Shown in pieces: positions 55,262-63,551 of a stretch of DNA of 64,000 bases (position 1 is its first letter; every line of letters begins with the position of its first letter). This stretch comes from Thalassovita sp. GTDB lineage: Bacteria; Pseudomonadota; Alphaproteobacteria; Rhodobacterales; Rhodobacteraceae. A program made the position numbers and the translations under genes. The stretch lies in contig CP051233.1 in assembly GCA_017792425.1 (NCBI GenBank), forward strand, positions 2,967,739 to 3,031,738, in the 5' to 3' direction. The notes under the pieces were generated by a model. That model was not told the origin of the DNA and searched no databases. It saw nothing but the letters and a program-made list of their open reading frames with translations.

Positions 55262-56026
55262 ATGCCCAGGTACGCTTTGCAGGTCGAATACCACGGGGCC
55301 CCGTTCGCCGGATGGCAGCGGCAGGCCGATCAGCCCTCGGTGCAGGGCGCGATCGAGGACGCGCTGGCCCGGCTGGAACCCGGCCCCCACACGATTGCCG
55401 CCGCCGGGCGGACAGATGCCGGGGTGCACGCCCTGGCGCAGGTGGCCCATTGCGACCTGGTAAAGGACTGGGATCCCTTCCGGCTGTCCGAGGCGCTGAA
55501 TTTTCACCTGAAGCCGCAGCCGGTGGCGATCCGGCAGGCCGCGCGGGTGGCCGACGACTGGCACGCGCGCTTTTCCGCGACCGAGCGGCGCTATACCTTC
55601 CGCCTGCTGATGCGCCGCGCACCCGCCACCCATGACGCGGGGCTGGTCTGGCAGATATCGCACCAATTGGCATTGGAACCGATGCAAGAGGCCGCGCGGC
55701 ACCTGGTCGGATACCACGACTTCACCACGTTCCGGTCCTCGATCTGCCAGGCCGCCAGCCCGGTGAAAACGCTGGACGAATTGCGCATCGAACGGGTCGA
55801 GGGCTGGTCCGGCCCCGAAATCCGTTTTCACCTGCGCGCGCGGTCCTTCCTGCACAACCAGGTGCGCAGCTTTGTCGGCACGCTGGAACGGGTTGGCGCC
55901 GGGGCATGGACGCCCAAGGACGTGAAAACCGCGCTGGACGCCCGCGACCGCGCCGCCTGCGGCCCGGTCTGCCCGCCGCAGGGGCTGTACCTGTCCGGCG
56001 TCGGCTATCCCGACGATCCGTTCTAG
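55262..56026 (+). CDS. truA: tRNA pseudouridine(38-40) synthase TruA
   Basis: TruA converts uridines 38-40 of the anticodon stem to pseudouridine. The 254-residue protein has the N-terminal YHGAPFAGWQRQ motif, the catalytic aspartate in AAGRTDAGVHA (Asp52) and the RSFLHNQVRSFVGTL end. Length and motifs match the family. It converges on the dadA-like gene, and a repeat-rich spacer lies between them. Confidence 0.96.
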   Translation: MPRYALQVEYHGAPFAGWQRQADQPSVQGAIEDALARLEPGPHTIAAAGRTDAGVHALAQVAHCDLVKDWDPFRLSEALNFHLKPQPVAIRQAARVADDWHARFSATERRYTFRLLMRRAPATHDAGLVWQISHQLALEPMQEAARHLVGYHDFTTFRSSICQAASPVKTLDELRIERVEGWSGPEIRFHLRARSFLHNQVRSFVGTLERVGAGAWTPKDVKTALDARDRAACGPVCPPQGLYLSGVGYPDDPF

Positions 56027-56029
56027 GGG

Positions 56030-56187
56030 GTGCTGCCCCGCCGCCCTGCGGGCGACTCCCCCGGGGTATTTTGGCCAAGAAAACCCGAACGGGACTGTCA
56101 GCCACGCGGCCTGTGCGCGCCCACCCGAGGAGGCGGCCGGAGGCCAACGACGAGATATCCTGCGCGCGCGCCAGCGCGCACCTTTCA
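56030..56187. repeat. Repeat-filled convergent spacer, copy 2
   Basis: Between truA and the DadA-like gene the spacer carries module B (CCCCGGGGTATTTT at 56059-56072, then CCAAGAAAA) in the same orientation as copy 1. Module A is inverted (56151-56187) and reads out of the DadA-like gene from its stop codon. The repeat therefore marks gene 3' ends rather than one fixed element. A GGGG...CCCC hairpin just after the truA stop may terminate that gene. Confidence 0.75.
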
Positions 56188-57426
56188 GAAACGGCCGGGG
56201 GCGTAGGGGGTCATGTCGATATTGGGCGTCTGGCCCACCGCCATCTGCGCCAGCAAGCGACCGGTTTTCGGCCCGCCGGTCAAGCCGACATGGTGATGTC
56301 CGAATCCCATGTACGCCCCTTTGATCCCCGGCACCGCACCGATCATGGGCAGGCTGTCCGGCAGCACCGGGCGGTGTCCCATCCACTCGGTTTTCTCGTC
56401 CCAGCTTAGTCCCGGCAAGGCGGCGCGTGCCTTGCTGAGCAACAGATCGAAAGGCGCGCGCGACGGCGGGGCGTCCAACCCGCCGAATTCGACGATCCCG
56501 GCCAGTCGCAGGCGCCCCTCCATCGGGGTGGCAACGAACTGCCCGGCGTTGACCAGGATCGGGGCGCGCGGCATGATTGAGGGATTCCACAGCTCGATAT
56601 GATAGCCGCGTTCGGTTTCGACCGGGGTTGAAAGGCCCAGCTTGCGGCCCAGCGGGCCGCTCCAGGCACCGGTGGTGATGACGGCGGCGTCGCATGGCAG
56701 GATGTCCCCATCCGCGCGCAGCCCCGTTACTTGGCCGTTGTCCTGAATCACGTCGGTCACGTCGGCGCGCAGAACCCTTCCGCCCTGCGCTTCCACGTGG
56801 GCGGCCAGCGCCTTGACATAGGCGCCCGGGTCGGAAATCCGGCCATGATCCGCAAATCCCGCGCCATAGCCCAGATCCCCCTGCAGCGCCGGATCGTAGG
56901 CGCGCAGCCCGTCGTGATCATATTCCGTCCAACTGAACCCGTTTTCCCGTTTCAGGTCATAGGTATAGGCGTCAGTCAAAAAATCGGCCCGGTCGCGGTA
57001 AAGATACAGGAAATCGCAAGGATGCAGGTAGCGTTCCGCCGGGGTTCCCGCAGCCAGCGCCTGGTGATCCGCCAGGCTGTCGCCGATGATCGCCGTCAGC
57101 GCGCGGGCGGTGGCGCGGGCATCGCGGTCATTGGCGCGGGCCATGTATTTCATCAGCCAGGGCGCCAGCCTTGGCAGATAGCTCCAGCGCAGGAACAGCG
57201 GCTTTGACGGGTTGAACAGATAGCTCGGCGCCTGTTTCAGCAGTCCGGGCACCGGCACCGGCACCACCGCGCAAGACGCCAGCACGCCGCCATTGCCATA
57301 GGATGCGCCCTCGGCCGGGCCAAGCCGGTCAATCAGCGTGACCCGCATCCCGCTACGCTGTGCCCAAACCGCCGTGGCGGTGCCGACGATCCCGGCCCCG
57401 ACGATCGCGATGTGTTTTGCGGTCAT
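56185..57426 (-). CDS. DadA-like FAD-dependent amino acid oxidase/dehydrogenase
   Basis: This 413-residue flavoprotein begins MTAKHIAIVGAGIVGTATAV, an FAD-binding Rossmann motif, and carries the DadA-type pattern through to FGHHHVGLTGGPKTGRLLA. D-amino acid dehydrogenases of this family oxidise D-amino acids at the membrane; other members act on sarcosine-like or opine substrates, so the substrate is open. I chose the ATG at 57426 because the longer frame is unsupported. Its stop codon opens repeat module A. Confidence 0.9.
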   Translation of the reverse strand: MTAKHIAIVGAGIVGTATAVWAQRSGMRVTLIDRLGPAEGASYGNGGVLASCAVVPVPVPGLLKQAPSYLFNPSKPLFLRWSYLPRLAPWLMKYMARANDRDARATARALTAIIGDSLADHQALAAGTPAERYLHPCDFLYLYRDRADFLTDAYTYDLKRENGFSWTEYDHDGLRAYDPALQGDLGYGAGFADHGRISDPGAYVKALAAHVEAQGGRVLRADVTDVIQDNGQVTGLRADGDILPCDAAVITTGAWSGPLGRKLGLSTPVETERGYHIELWNPSIMPRAPILVNAGQFVATPMEGRLRLAGIVEFGGLDAPPSRAPFDLLLSKARAALPGLSWDEKTEWMGHRPVLPDSLPMIGAVPGIKGAYMGFGHHHVGLTGGPKTGRLLAQMAVGQTPNIDMTPYAPGRF

Positions 57427-57602
57427 GCCTGCCCTGCCCCCCAATATTGATGCCACGATGGCAGGGACGCAGGCGAAAGGAAAGCCCTGTGGGCAAACCG
57501 CCGCATTCTGACGCGCTTTGTCATCAAAAGGGGATTTCTGTCCGCGTGTGGCCCGTGTAGGTTTTCCACAACCGCTTGAACGGACAGATCGAAAGGCCCG
57601 CC

Positions 57603-58250
57603 ATGAAACCCCTTGCATTCGCCCTTGTCGCCACGCTTTTGACTTCGGCCCCGGCACTGGCCGGACCGGCAACGCTGAAACAGCTGTCGCTGGCGCAAGA
57701 TCTGTTCGCCTACGGGCTGGAAACCCAAGACCCGGTGATCGTGCTGGGGGCGGCCAAGATCGCGGCGTCGGTGCATGTGACGGATGTGGACCGCCCGGTG
57801 GAAACCCGCGCGGGCGACACCCCCGGAAACGACACCGGCGAGGGCGAACTGCCGCAAGTGATTTCCGCAAAGGACATGTTCGCCGTGGCGCTGGACCTTG
57901 CGGCGGGCGATGAAACCCTGGTGATGCTGATCGAGGACGCGGAGGCCGAGGGCAGCCGGGGCCGCGTCGGCGGTGCGTCGCGCACGCTGAACCGGTTGCA
58001 GTCGGGTTACGTTGACATGGTCAAGGTGCAATTCAAGGGCGGCGAACTGGCCGAACTGGCGATCCTTGGCACCGAGGGCGCCAGCCTTGACCTGAAGGTC
58101 AGCGACGACAAGGGCCACACGATCTGCGCCGAACAGGGCGCGTCGGACAAGCTCTATTGCGCGTGGACACCTGCCACCGACGGAGCGTTTTTTGCCGAGA
58201 TCGAAAACACCGGCGCCAAGCGCAACAGCTATTATGTGCTGACGAATTAA
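57603..58250 (+). CDS. Exported protein of unknown function
   Basis: This 215-residue protein has a signal peptide (MKPLAFALVATLLTSAPALA, cleavage after ALA). The mature part is acidic and Gly-rich, with the segment LKQLSLAQDLFAYGLETQD near the start and TICAEQGASDKLYCAW near the end. The two cysteines there could form a disulfide in the periplasm. I do not recognise a family. It is divergent from the DadA-like gene and ends facing a PD-(D/E)XK-like gene, with a 4-base overlap at 58247-58250. Confidence 0.75.
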   Translation: MKPLAFALVATLLTSAPALAGPATLKQLSLAQDLFAYGLETQDPVIVLGAAKIAASVHVTDVDRPVETRAGDTPGNDTGEGELPQVISAKDMFAVALDLAAGDETLVMLIEDAEAEGSRGRVGGASRTLNRLQSGYVDMVKVQFKGGELAELAILGTEGASLDLKVSDDKGHTICAEQGASDKLYCAWTPATDGAFFAEIENTGAKRNSYYVLTN

Positions 58251-58771
58251 GAAGGGTTGGCGGTATCCGCAACGGGCGCAGCAACCAGATCCCATGCTTC
58301 GCGGTACGGTTCCAGCCAGCCTTCGCCACGCCCGATCATCTGGCCCACCTTGTCATAGTCGGGCAGGAAACGACGTAGTTTTGAATCCTTCCTTTGCTGG
58401 CCATTTTTCCCCGGCGTGGCCAGCCAATACGAATGGGATTCCCGTACCGCTTCAGCAACGACGGCGCTTGGCACGACGAAACAGGTCGGCGGGGCGATCA
58501 ACGACGTTCCGAAATCCAGAAACGTATACAACAGATTGGGCGAGACGATCTGTTCGTGTTTCTGCCCCATGTACCAACCGCCGTCGCGTCCCTTCTCTGT
58601 GCGGGTTTTTACCTGTATCGCGCAAAGCCTGTCACCGATCTCGTCCGTGACCACGATGTCTGAATTTGGCACCCCAACCGGCGCAAGCGCCGCGATCAGC
58701 CCACGCCGCAGAAGCTGGCACATGATGTAATACTCGCCGGCAGCGCCCAGAAGCATGGAGGGCGTAGGCAT
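58247..58771 (-). CDS. PD-(D/E)XK-fold nuclease-like protein
   Basis: This 174-residue cytosolic protein has the pattern of a small PD-(D/E)XK fold: Glu13 in LGAAGEYYIMCQLLRRG, Asp38 in PNSDIVV and the Q-x-K signature AIQVKTR (Gln53, Lys55). Replacement of the second acidic residue by Gln is seen in several active and inactive members (DUF4365- or PDDEXK_5-like). Possible roles are DNA cleavage, repair or defence. It overlaps the end of the exported protein gene and has its own upstream terminator-separated neighbour. Confidence 0.65.
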   Translation of the reverse strand: MPTPSMLLGAAGEYYIMCQLLRRGLIAALAPVGVPNSDIVVTDEIGDRLCAIQVKTRTEKGRDGGWYMGQKHEQIVSPNLLYTFLDFGTSLIAPPTCFVVPSAVVAEAVRESHSYWLATPGKNGQQRKDSKLRRFLPDYDKVGQMIGRGEGWLEPYREAWDLVAAPVADTANPS

Positions 58772-58811
58772 ATTGTGATCTCCTGTACCAATCCGATCAG
58801 ACCTGAAACGA

Positions 58812-58837
58812 AACCCCCGCGCTGGAGCGCGGGGGTT
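58812..58837 (-). terminator. Terminator downstream of the serine protease gene
   Basis: A perfect 12-bp stem (AACCCCCGCGCT at 58812-58823 with its complement at 58826-58837) is followed on the minus strand by TCGTTTC. It lies 19 bases after the protease stop and 41 bases before the PD-(D/E)XK-like gene, separating the two transcripts. Confidence 0.75.
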
Positions 58838-58855
58838 CTTGTTTGTGTAAGACGC

Positions 58856-59911
58856 TCAGTTCTGGCTGATCGTCTGTTCCAGCCACGGCAGGAATTGCGA
58901 CACCTTTGTGTAGGCCGAGAATATCGCGTCCTCGGCGCAGGTGTTGTTCGGGCCGGCGCTCAGGCCCCAGCTTACGATCCCGGCCTGGATATAGCTGCCG
59001 TCCTGCAGCGGCACCACCAGCGGGCCGCCGCTGTCACCCTGGCAGGAGGTCTTGCCACCTTCGAACGACCCCGAACAGACCATGTTTTCGGTCAGCGGAC
59101 GGGGCGCGCGTTTCAGCAGCTCTTCCCATGCCGATTGCATGTCGCCGTCGTTCAGGCGCATGATCTGGGCGGCCTTGATGAAGGCCTGCCCCGCCGGACG
59201 CATCCGCGCCTTCATCAGCGCTTCGTTGCACATGTCGCGCGACATCATCTGGATTTCGGCCTGGTACATGCGGTCGGGATGGCTGCCACCGTTCACAAGG
59301 CCCCAGCCGGTGACAACCGTGGGCACCCCGGCCTGGTCCAGCACGTCGCCGAAATCCTGATCCGGCACCTTGATCGTGCGATAGTTGGCGTTGGGACGGC
59401 GCGCCAGCTTGATCAGCGCGACGTCGCCATCCCAGCCATCAGGGTTGTAGTTGGGATAGCGGAAAATGCCCGCCACCGGCACCAGGTCACCCTTGCCCGG
59501 CGCAATGCTGTTGGTGCCCACAAGGATATTGACCTGCGAGGGGTGAAGGTCGAAATACTTGCCGTCCTTGTCCTGCATGTGGATACAATGCGCGGCGGTC
59601 AGAACCCACTGGTCCAGGATCAAAGAGCCGCCGCAGAAATGCGAATCCGGCGACACCGGGTAGCCCGCGATCATCAGGCCAACCTGCCACGGCCACGCCC
59701 CATCCGCCGCCAGTTCACCGCCGATCACGCGCGAACCGCTGCCGTCCTGGGCCATCTTCTCGGCGCGTTCGGCCTTTTTCTTGCTTTCGGCAAAGGCAAA
59801 GGGCGAGGCATCTTCGGGCGCAACCGTCGGGGCATCGCTGTCCTGCGCGATCGCGGGAACGGCCAACAGGGCCGCGGCAAGCGCCAGAGACGTCAGTTTC
59901 AAAGCTTTCAT
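58856..59911 (-). CDS. Exported chymotrypsin-fold serine protease with zymogen-like propeptide
   Basis: This 351-residue S1-family protease has a signal peptide (cleavage after AIA, about residue 22), a charged propeptide (23-61) and an activation-type junction SR-VIGGE at 61-62. The catalytic triad is His108 (LTAAHCI), Asp163 (DGDVALIKL) and Ser294 (CQGDSGGPL). The residue at the chymotrypsin-189 position is Thr288, not Asp, so Arg/Lys specificity is unlikely. A roughly 35-residue helical insert (about 240-275) precedes the active serine. I chose the ATG at 59911 behind AAGGAAGGAACT. It lies downstream of the caspase-like gene. Confidence 0.93.
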   Translation of the reverse strand: MKALKLTSLALAAALLAVPAIAQDSDAPTVAPEDASPFAFAESKKKAERAEKMAQDGSGSRVIGGELAADGAWPWQVGLMIAGYPVSPDSHFCGGSLILDQWVLTAAHCIHMQDKDGKYFDLHPSQVNILVGTNSIAPGKGDLVPVAGIFRYPNYNPDGWDGDVALIKLARRPNANYRTIKVPDQDFGDVLDQAGVPTVVTGWGLVNGGSHPDRMYQAEIQMMSRDMCNEALMKARMRPAGQAFIKAAQIMRLNDGDMQSAWEELLKRAPRPLTENMVCSGSFEGGKTSCQGDSGGPLVVPLQDGSYIQAGIVSWGLSAGPNNTCAEDAIFSAYTKVSQFLPWLEQTISQN

Positions 59912-59954
59912 TCCAGTTCCTTCCTTCAACATGAGACTAAAATTCGCAGTTCGG

Positions 59955-62018
59955 TCAGCCGTCCCCCTGCAGGATGACGGTATATCGTTTGACGCTCAGC
60001 GCAGGCAGCCCATCCGATCCGGGCAGGGACAGGGTCCGGCTGGTTTCATCGGGCGTCAGGGCAGCGCCCAGCCATGCCTGCAGCGCCCCGCCAGAGGCGG
60101 ACAGGTCACGCGTCAGCACCGGGTCGGCCAGCGCGGTCAATTCGGTACGCGGCGCTCCATCCTGTGCCGGGGCGGAAATCACGACGATTTCCTCTACCCC
60201 GGCGCGGGTGCGGCCCGCCGGGCCGGGTGGGTTCTGGATCAGCATGCCCACCTCTTGTTCCTCGCCAAAGGCGATGCGGTTGGAAATCCCCGGCTCTGGC
60301 CAGATCGCCGAGACATTGTAATCCCTGTCCACGTACAGAACGGTGACGTCCTGCGCGGTCAGGTCGGTATTGCGCAGGGTCAGCCACAGCTGATCGCAAT
60401 GGGTGGTGGTGACGGGATCGCCGGCCCCTTGCGGGTCGGCGGCAACCTCGGCGCATTCGTCGCCCGCAACGGTGCCTGCAACGCGGCTCAGGCTTTGGCT
60501 GATGCCGCTGTCGTTGCCGAACAGGCTGAACCCGCCCGCGCCTCCGCCTTCGACCCCGGCCAGGGCGGCGCGCAGTCGGCTGGCGCGGGCGGCGCGTTCC
60601 AGGAAATCGGACAGCGCAACCGCCGGGTATTCGGCTCCGGCCAGGCTCAGGCGCGGGCTGGACCCCGGCCCGTGCGGATCCAGCACGCCGTCACGCCCCG
60701 CCAGCGCCAGCGTCCCGTCCACCAGATAGGGCTGCATGTCGTAATCTGTGGCGTTCAGGCGCACGCCTTCCAGCGCGTCGGCCTGCGCCAACGTCGCCAG
60801 CAGCGCCTGCAACGGCGCATAATCCCTGCCGTCCATCGCATCGGCGCGCAGGGGAGCCGCCAACCGCAACGGGTTGGGCAATCCGGGCAATGTGACGACG
60901 GCATAGCCCGCCTGCGGCAGGTCCATATCGGCGCGCAAGCTGGCGCTGTTGGCCTTCAGGGCAGTCACGGTCGCCGTTGCCACCGGGTCTTGCGCAGTCA
61001 ACGTCTCGTAGATCGCCACCTGCGCGCCCTCGGCCAGGCCGTGCAGAATACCCGCGCTCAGGCTGTCCCCGGCGGTGGCGAAACGCTGTTCCGGCGCGGC
61101 GGTGCCGAACACGCCCGCCGTCATCAGCGTGCCCTCGCCATCCGGGGACTGGGCGGCAGGACCATTGCGGGACATGCCATCGGTCGCCGCGCGCAGCGCC
61201 TGTTCCCAGCGCAGGTTCGGCTGCGCGGACAGAACCCCCATCAGCGCGCGGGTGAAATCGCCGTACCAGTTGCCCGGATCAGCGGCATCGCCCAAAGGAT
61301 ATTCAAACGACCGTTGGTTGGACTGCGACGAATACAGGAACGCATACTCGCCCCGCAGCGGCGCGCTGACCGCGCCGCCGTCCTGCCCTGGCGTGTCCTG
61401 CGGAATGCCCAATGCCACCGGGTCCACGTAGCGCGCCGCCGACGCCTGGCTGCCGATCGCCCGGAACCCCGTGGCCGAATGGCAAGCGTCCAGCACTGCG
61501 ACCATCTGCGCGCCGCTGTCCAGGATCGCCTGGAAGCTGACCGCCAGTTCATCGTCCACAATGGCATTTTCAACAGCACCAATGGCGCCCTTCCAGCCAC
61601 TGGCGTCGGCTGGCAGCAGGATCTCGTCATAGCCGCCGGCCTCGTCGCCGTTCTGGTCCGGGGCCTGCGATCCGTGGCCCGAGTAGTAGAAAAACACCGT
61701 GTCGCCGGCCTGCGCGACCTGCACCAGATGCGCCAGCCCGTCCATGATCGCGGCGCGGGTCGGCACGGCGTGGATTGCCACCCCGTCGGCATGGCGCGAC
61801 CCGTCCGAGGCCAGCAGCCGGATATGCCCCGGCGCAACGCCCCGGTCCACCAGCATCTGCGTCACAAGCCCGGTATCGTTGGCGGGGCCGCGCAGATCGG
61901 CGTCCAGCACCAGGTAATCGGATACGCCGATCACCAGCGCATAGGTTTCCGCCACGGCCGCCGGGGCCGCCGCCAGACCAGCCAAAACCACCGACAATGA
62001 TACCAAGCGCGTTTTCAT
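59955..62018 (-). CDS. Exported caspase-like (C14) protease with DUF4384-like C-terminal region
   Basis: This 687-residue protein starts at an ATG at 62018 with a signal peptide (cleavage after AVA, about residue 23). The caspase fold follows: YALVIGVSDYL at its start, His115 in FYYSGHGSQ and Cys179 in VLDACHSATG, the catalytic dyad. The middle is long and poorly conserved. The C-terminal part (about 560-660) has the pattern of DUF4384, such as VLYVDRDYNVSAIWPEPG. Bacterial caspase homologues are usually Arg/Lys-specific. It lies 43 bases upstream of the serine protease gene, so the two are probably one operon. Confidence 0.92.
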   Translation of the reverse strand: MKTRLVSLSVVLAGLAAAPAAVAETYALVIGVSDYLVLDADLRGPANDTGLVTQMLVDRGVAPGHIRLLASDGSRHADGVAIHAVPTRAAIMDGLAHLVQVAQAGDTVFFYYSGHGSQAPDQNGDEAGGYDEILLPADASGWKGAIGAVENAIVDDELAVSFQAILDSGAQMVAVLDACHSATGFRAIGSQASAARYVDPVALGIPQDTPGQDGGAVSAPLRGEYAFLYSSQSNQRSFEYPLGDAADPGNWYGDFTRALMGVLSAQPNLRWEQALRAATDGMSRNGPAAQSPDGEGTLMTAGVFGTAAPEQRFATAGDSLSAGILHGLAEGAQVAIYETLTAQDPVATATVTALKANSASLRADMDLPQAGYAVVTLPGLPNPLRLAAPLRADAMDGRDYAPLQALLATLAQADALEGVRLNATDYDMQPYLVDGTLALAGRDGVLDPHGPGSSPRLSLAGAEYPAVALSDFLERAARASRLRAALAGVEGGGAGGFSLFGNDSGISQSLSRVAGTVAGDECAEVAADPQGAGDPVTTTHCDQLWLTLRNTDLTAQDVTVLYVDRDYNVSAIWPEPGISNRIAFGEEQEVGMLIQNPPGPAGRTRAGVEEIVVISAPAQDGAPRTELTALADPVLTRDLSASGGALQAWLGAALTPDETSRTLSLPGSDGLPALSVKRYTVILQGDG

Positions 62019-62083
62019 AGGCGATTGATTACAGGCGCAGACAGGCGGATCAACCCCCGCCGTCACGATGACCCGATTTGTCA

Positions 62084-63529
62084 TCAATTCTTGACCGGAG
62101 CAATCCGCCGCGGTTGCGTCCCCGCCCGCGTTTTCAGCGCCGCCAGCGGGTCATGGCCGGGGGCAGCCCGCAGGAACCCGTTCAGGTCCGGGTTCAGCCG
62201 CGCCGCCATCCGCCCGGCCTCTATCGCCATGTCCACCTGTTCGGTTTTCAGGCGCAGCCGGGTCGGGATCTCGTTCAACTCTGTCCGGCGGTCCTGATCC
62301 AGCGCGTCAAAGCTGACCAGCCCGACGAAGAATTTCACGTCCTTGCAGTTCCACCCCGCCAGTGATCCGCGCAACTTGCGCACCTGAGCCGAAGGCAGGG
62401 AACATCGAAACTCCACCAAGTCCGCCTGCCATTTCTCCAGTTGCAGGCGCATCGCGTCATAGCCGGTGCGCGACGCCGCCCCCATCGACGCCCCCGCGAT
62501 CCCCATCGCCAGTTGCATCCCGCCGGGGCCGCCCTTTTTCTGCGACCAGCGAAAGGTTTTTTCCGTCCCGGCATCGGCCACCAGGAACAGGAACCGCTTC
62601 AGCCGCACCGCCTGTTCGGCGCTCATCGGGGCATAGCCGTTGCGGGCGCGGGCGCGTTCGATGGCCAGCCCGGTGGTGCCGAAATTGTCGGTGATTCCGC
62701 CGTCCAGCAGCTTCACGTATTTCACCTTTTCCGGGTCGCCATAGCTGTCCAGCGCGGCGGCATGGGCCTTCATCGCCGCCGTCGCCTCGGGGTTGTGGCG
62801 GGCGGCGGTCAGCCAGTCGGGTTCCTGATAGTCGCACTTGCCCTGGTGCGCCTCCAGCACGATCGGGGCAAACACCAGCGGAAACGCCGCCGAGGCCGCC
62901 ACCGCATCGGAAATCGGCACGCCGGACAGGTCCGAACACAACGCGTCAAAGGTTTCGGGGCTGAACAGGAACGGCGTCTGGTTGGCCATGTCGCTGGCGT
63001 TGATCCACGTGGTGATGCCGCTGCGCTGGCGCAGGTCGCCAAAGGTCGCGCCGTGGAACAGCCGTTCATCCAGATAGCGCCCGAAGGTCCGCCGCCCGTT
63101 CGCCCCGCCGGACACCCCGCGCACCAGCGTCAGCGGGTTCAGCGGGCTGTTGGCCATGTATTTTTCGGCATCCGTGACCAGATAGTTTTCGCGGTAGCCC
63201 TCCAGCGCCGCCGGGCCGTGCAGCCCGAAATAGGCCGCCGTGACCGACCCGCCGGACACGCCGGTGACCAGCCGCACTTCTGACAGCACGCCGTCGGGAT
63301 CATCGGCGTTGGCGGTCTGGGCGCGCAGTTCCTCCAGCAGGCCATAGGCAAAGGCCGAGGCCCGCATCCCGCCACCCGAAAACGCCAGCCCGACATAGAC
63401 CTCGCCCTCATCGCGCGCCTGCGCCAGCGGCGCGTTCTGCCCCTCCGGCAGCGGCTGGTTGGTCGGCGCATTCACGGTGGCGCAGCCCGTCAGGATCAAG
63501 GCCGCACACAGCATTGGCAGCAGTTTCAT
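62084..63529 (-). CDS. Patatin-like phospholipase lipoprotein
   Basis: This 481-residue protein has a lipobox ILTGC (Cys16) and the patatin fold: oxyanion loop FSGGGMR (50-56), nucleophile elbow GVSGG with Ser92, and the DGG motif KLLDGGITDNFG with Asp276. It is likely an outer-membrane or periplasmic lipid acyl hydrolase. I chose the ATG at 63529 because it opens the lipoprotein signal. It lies 65 bases upstream of the caspase-like gene, suggesting one transcript. Confidence 0.92.
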   Translation of the reverse strand: MKLLPMLCAALILTGCATVNAPTNQPLPEGQNAPLAQARDEGEVYVGLAFSGGGMRASAFAYGLLEELRAQTANADDPDGVLSEVRLVTGVSGGSVTAAYFGLHGPAALEGYRENYLVTDAEKYMANSPLNPLTLVRGVSGGANGRRTFGRYLDERLFHGATFGDLRQRSGITTWINASDMANQTPFLFSPETFDALCSDLSGVPISDAVAASAAFPLVFAPIVLEAHQGKCDYQEPDWLTAARHNPEATAAMKAHAAALDSYGDPEKVKYVKLLDGGITDNFGTTGLAIERARARNGYAPMSAEQAVRLKRFLFLVADAGTEKTFRWSQKKGGPGGMQLAMGIAGASMGAASRTGYDAMRLQLEKWQADLVEFRCSLPSAQVRKLRGSLAGWNCKDVKFFVGLVSFDALDQDRRTELNEIPTRLRLKTEQVDMAIEAGRMAARLNPDLNGFLRAAPGHDPLAALKTRAGTQPRRIAPVKN

Positions 63530-63551
63530 CGGTCCTCCCCAGGGCCGGTTG

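Noticed and set aside
59955..63529. The hydrolase genes as a classical abortive-infection system
   Set aside because: All three carry export signals, there is no cytosolic sensor such as a NACHT or TIR protein, and the neighbourhood is not a defence island; only a possible envelope system is proposed.
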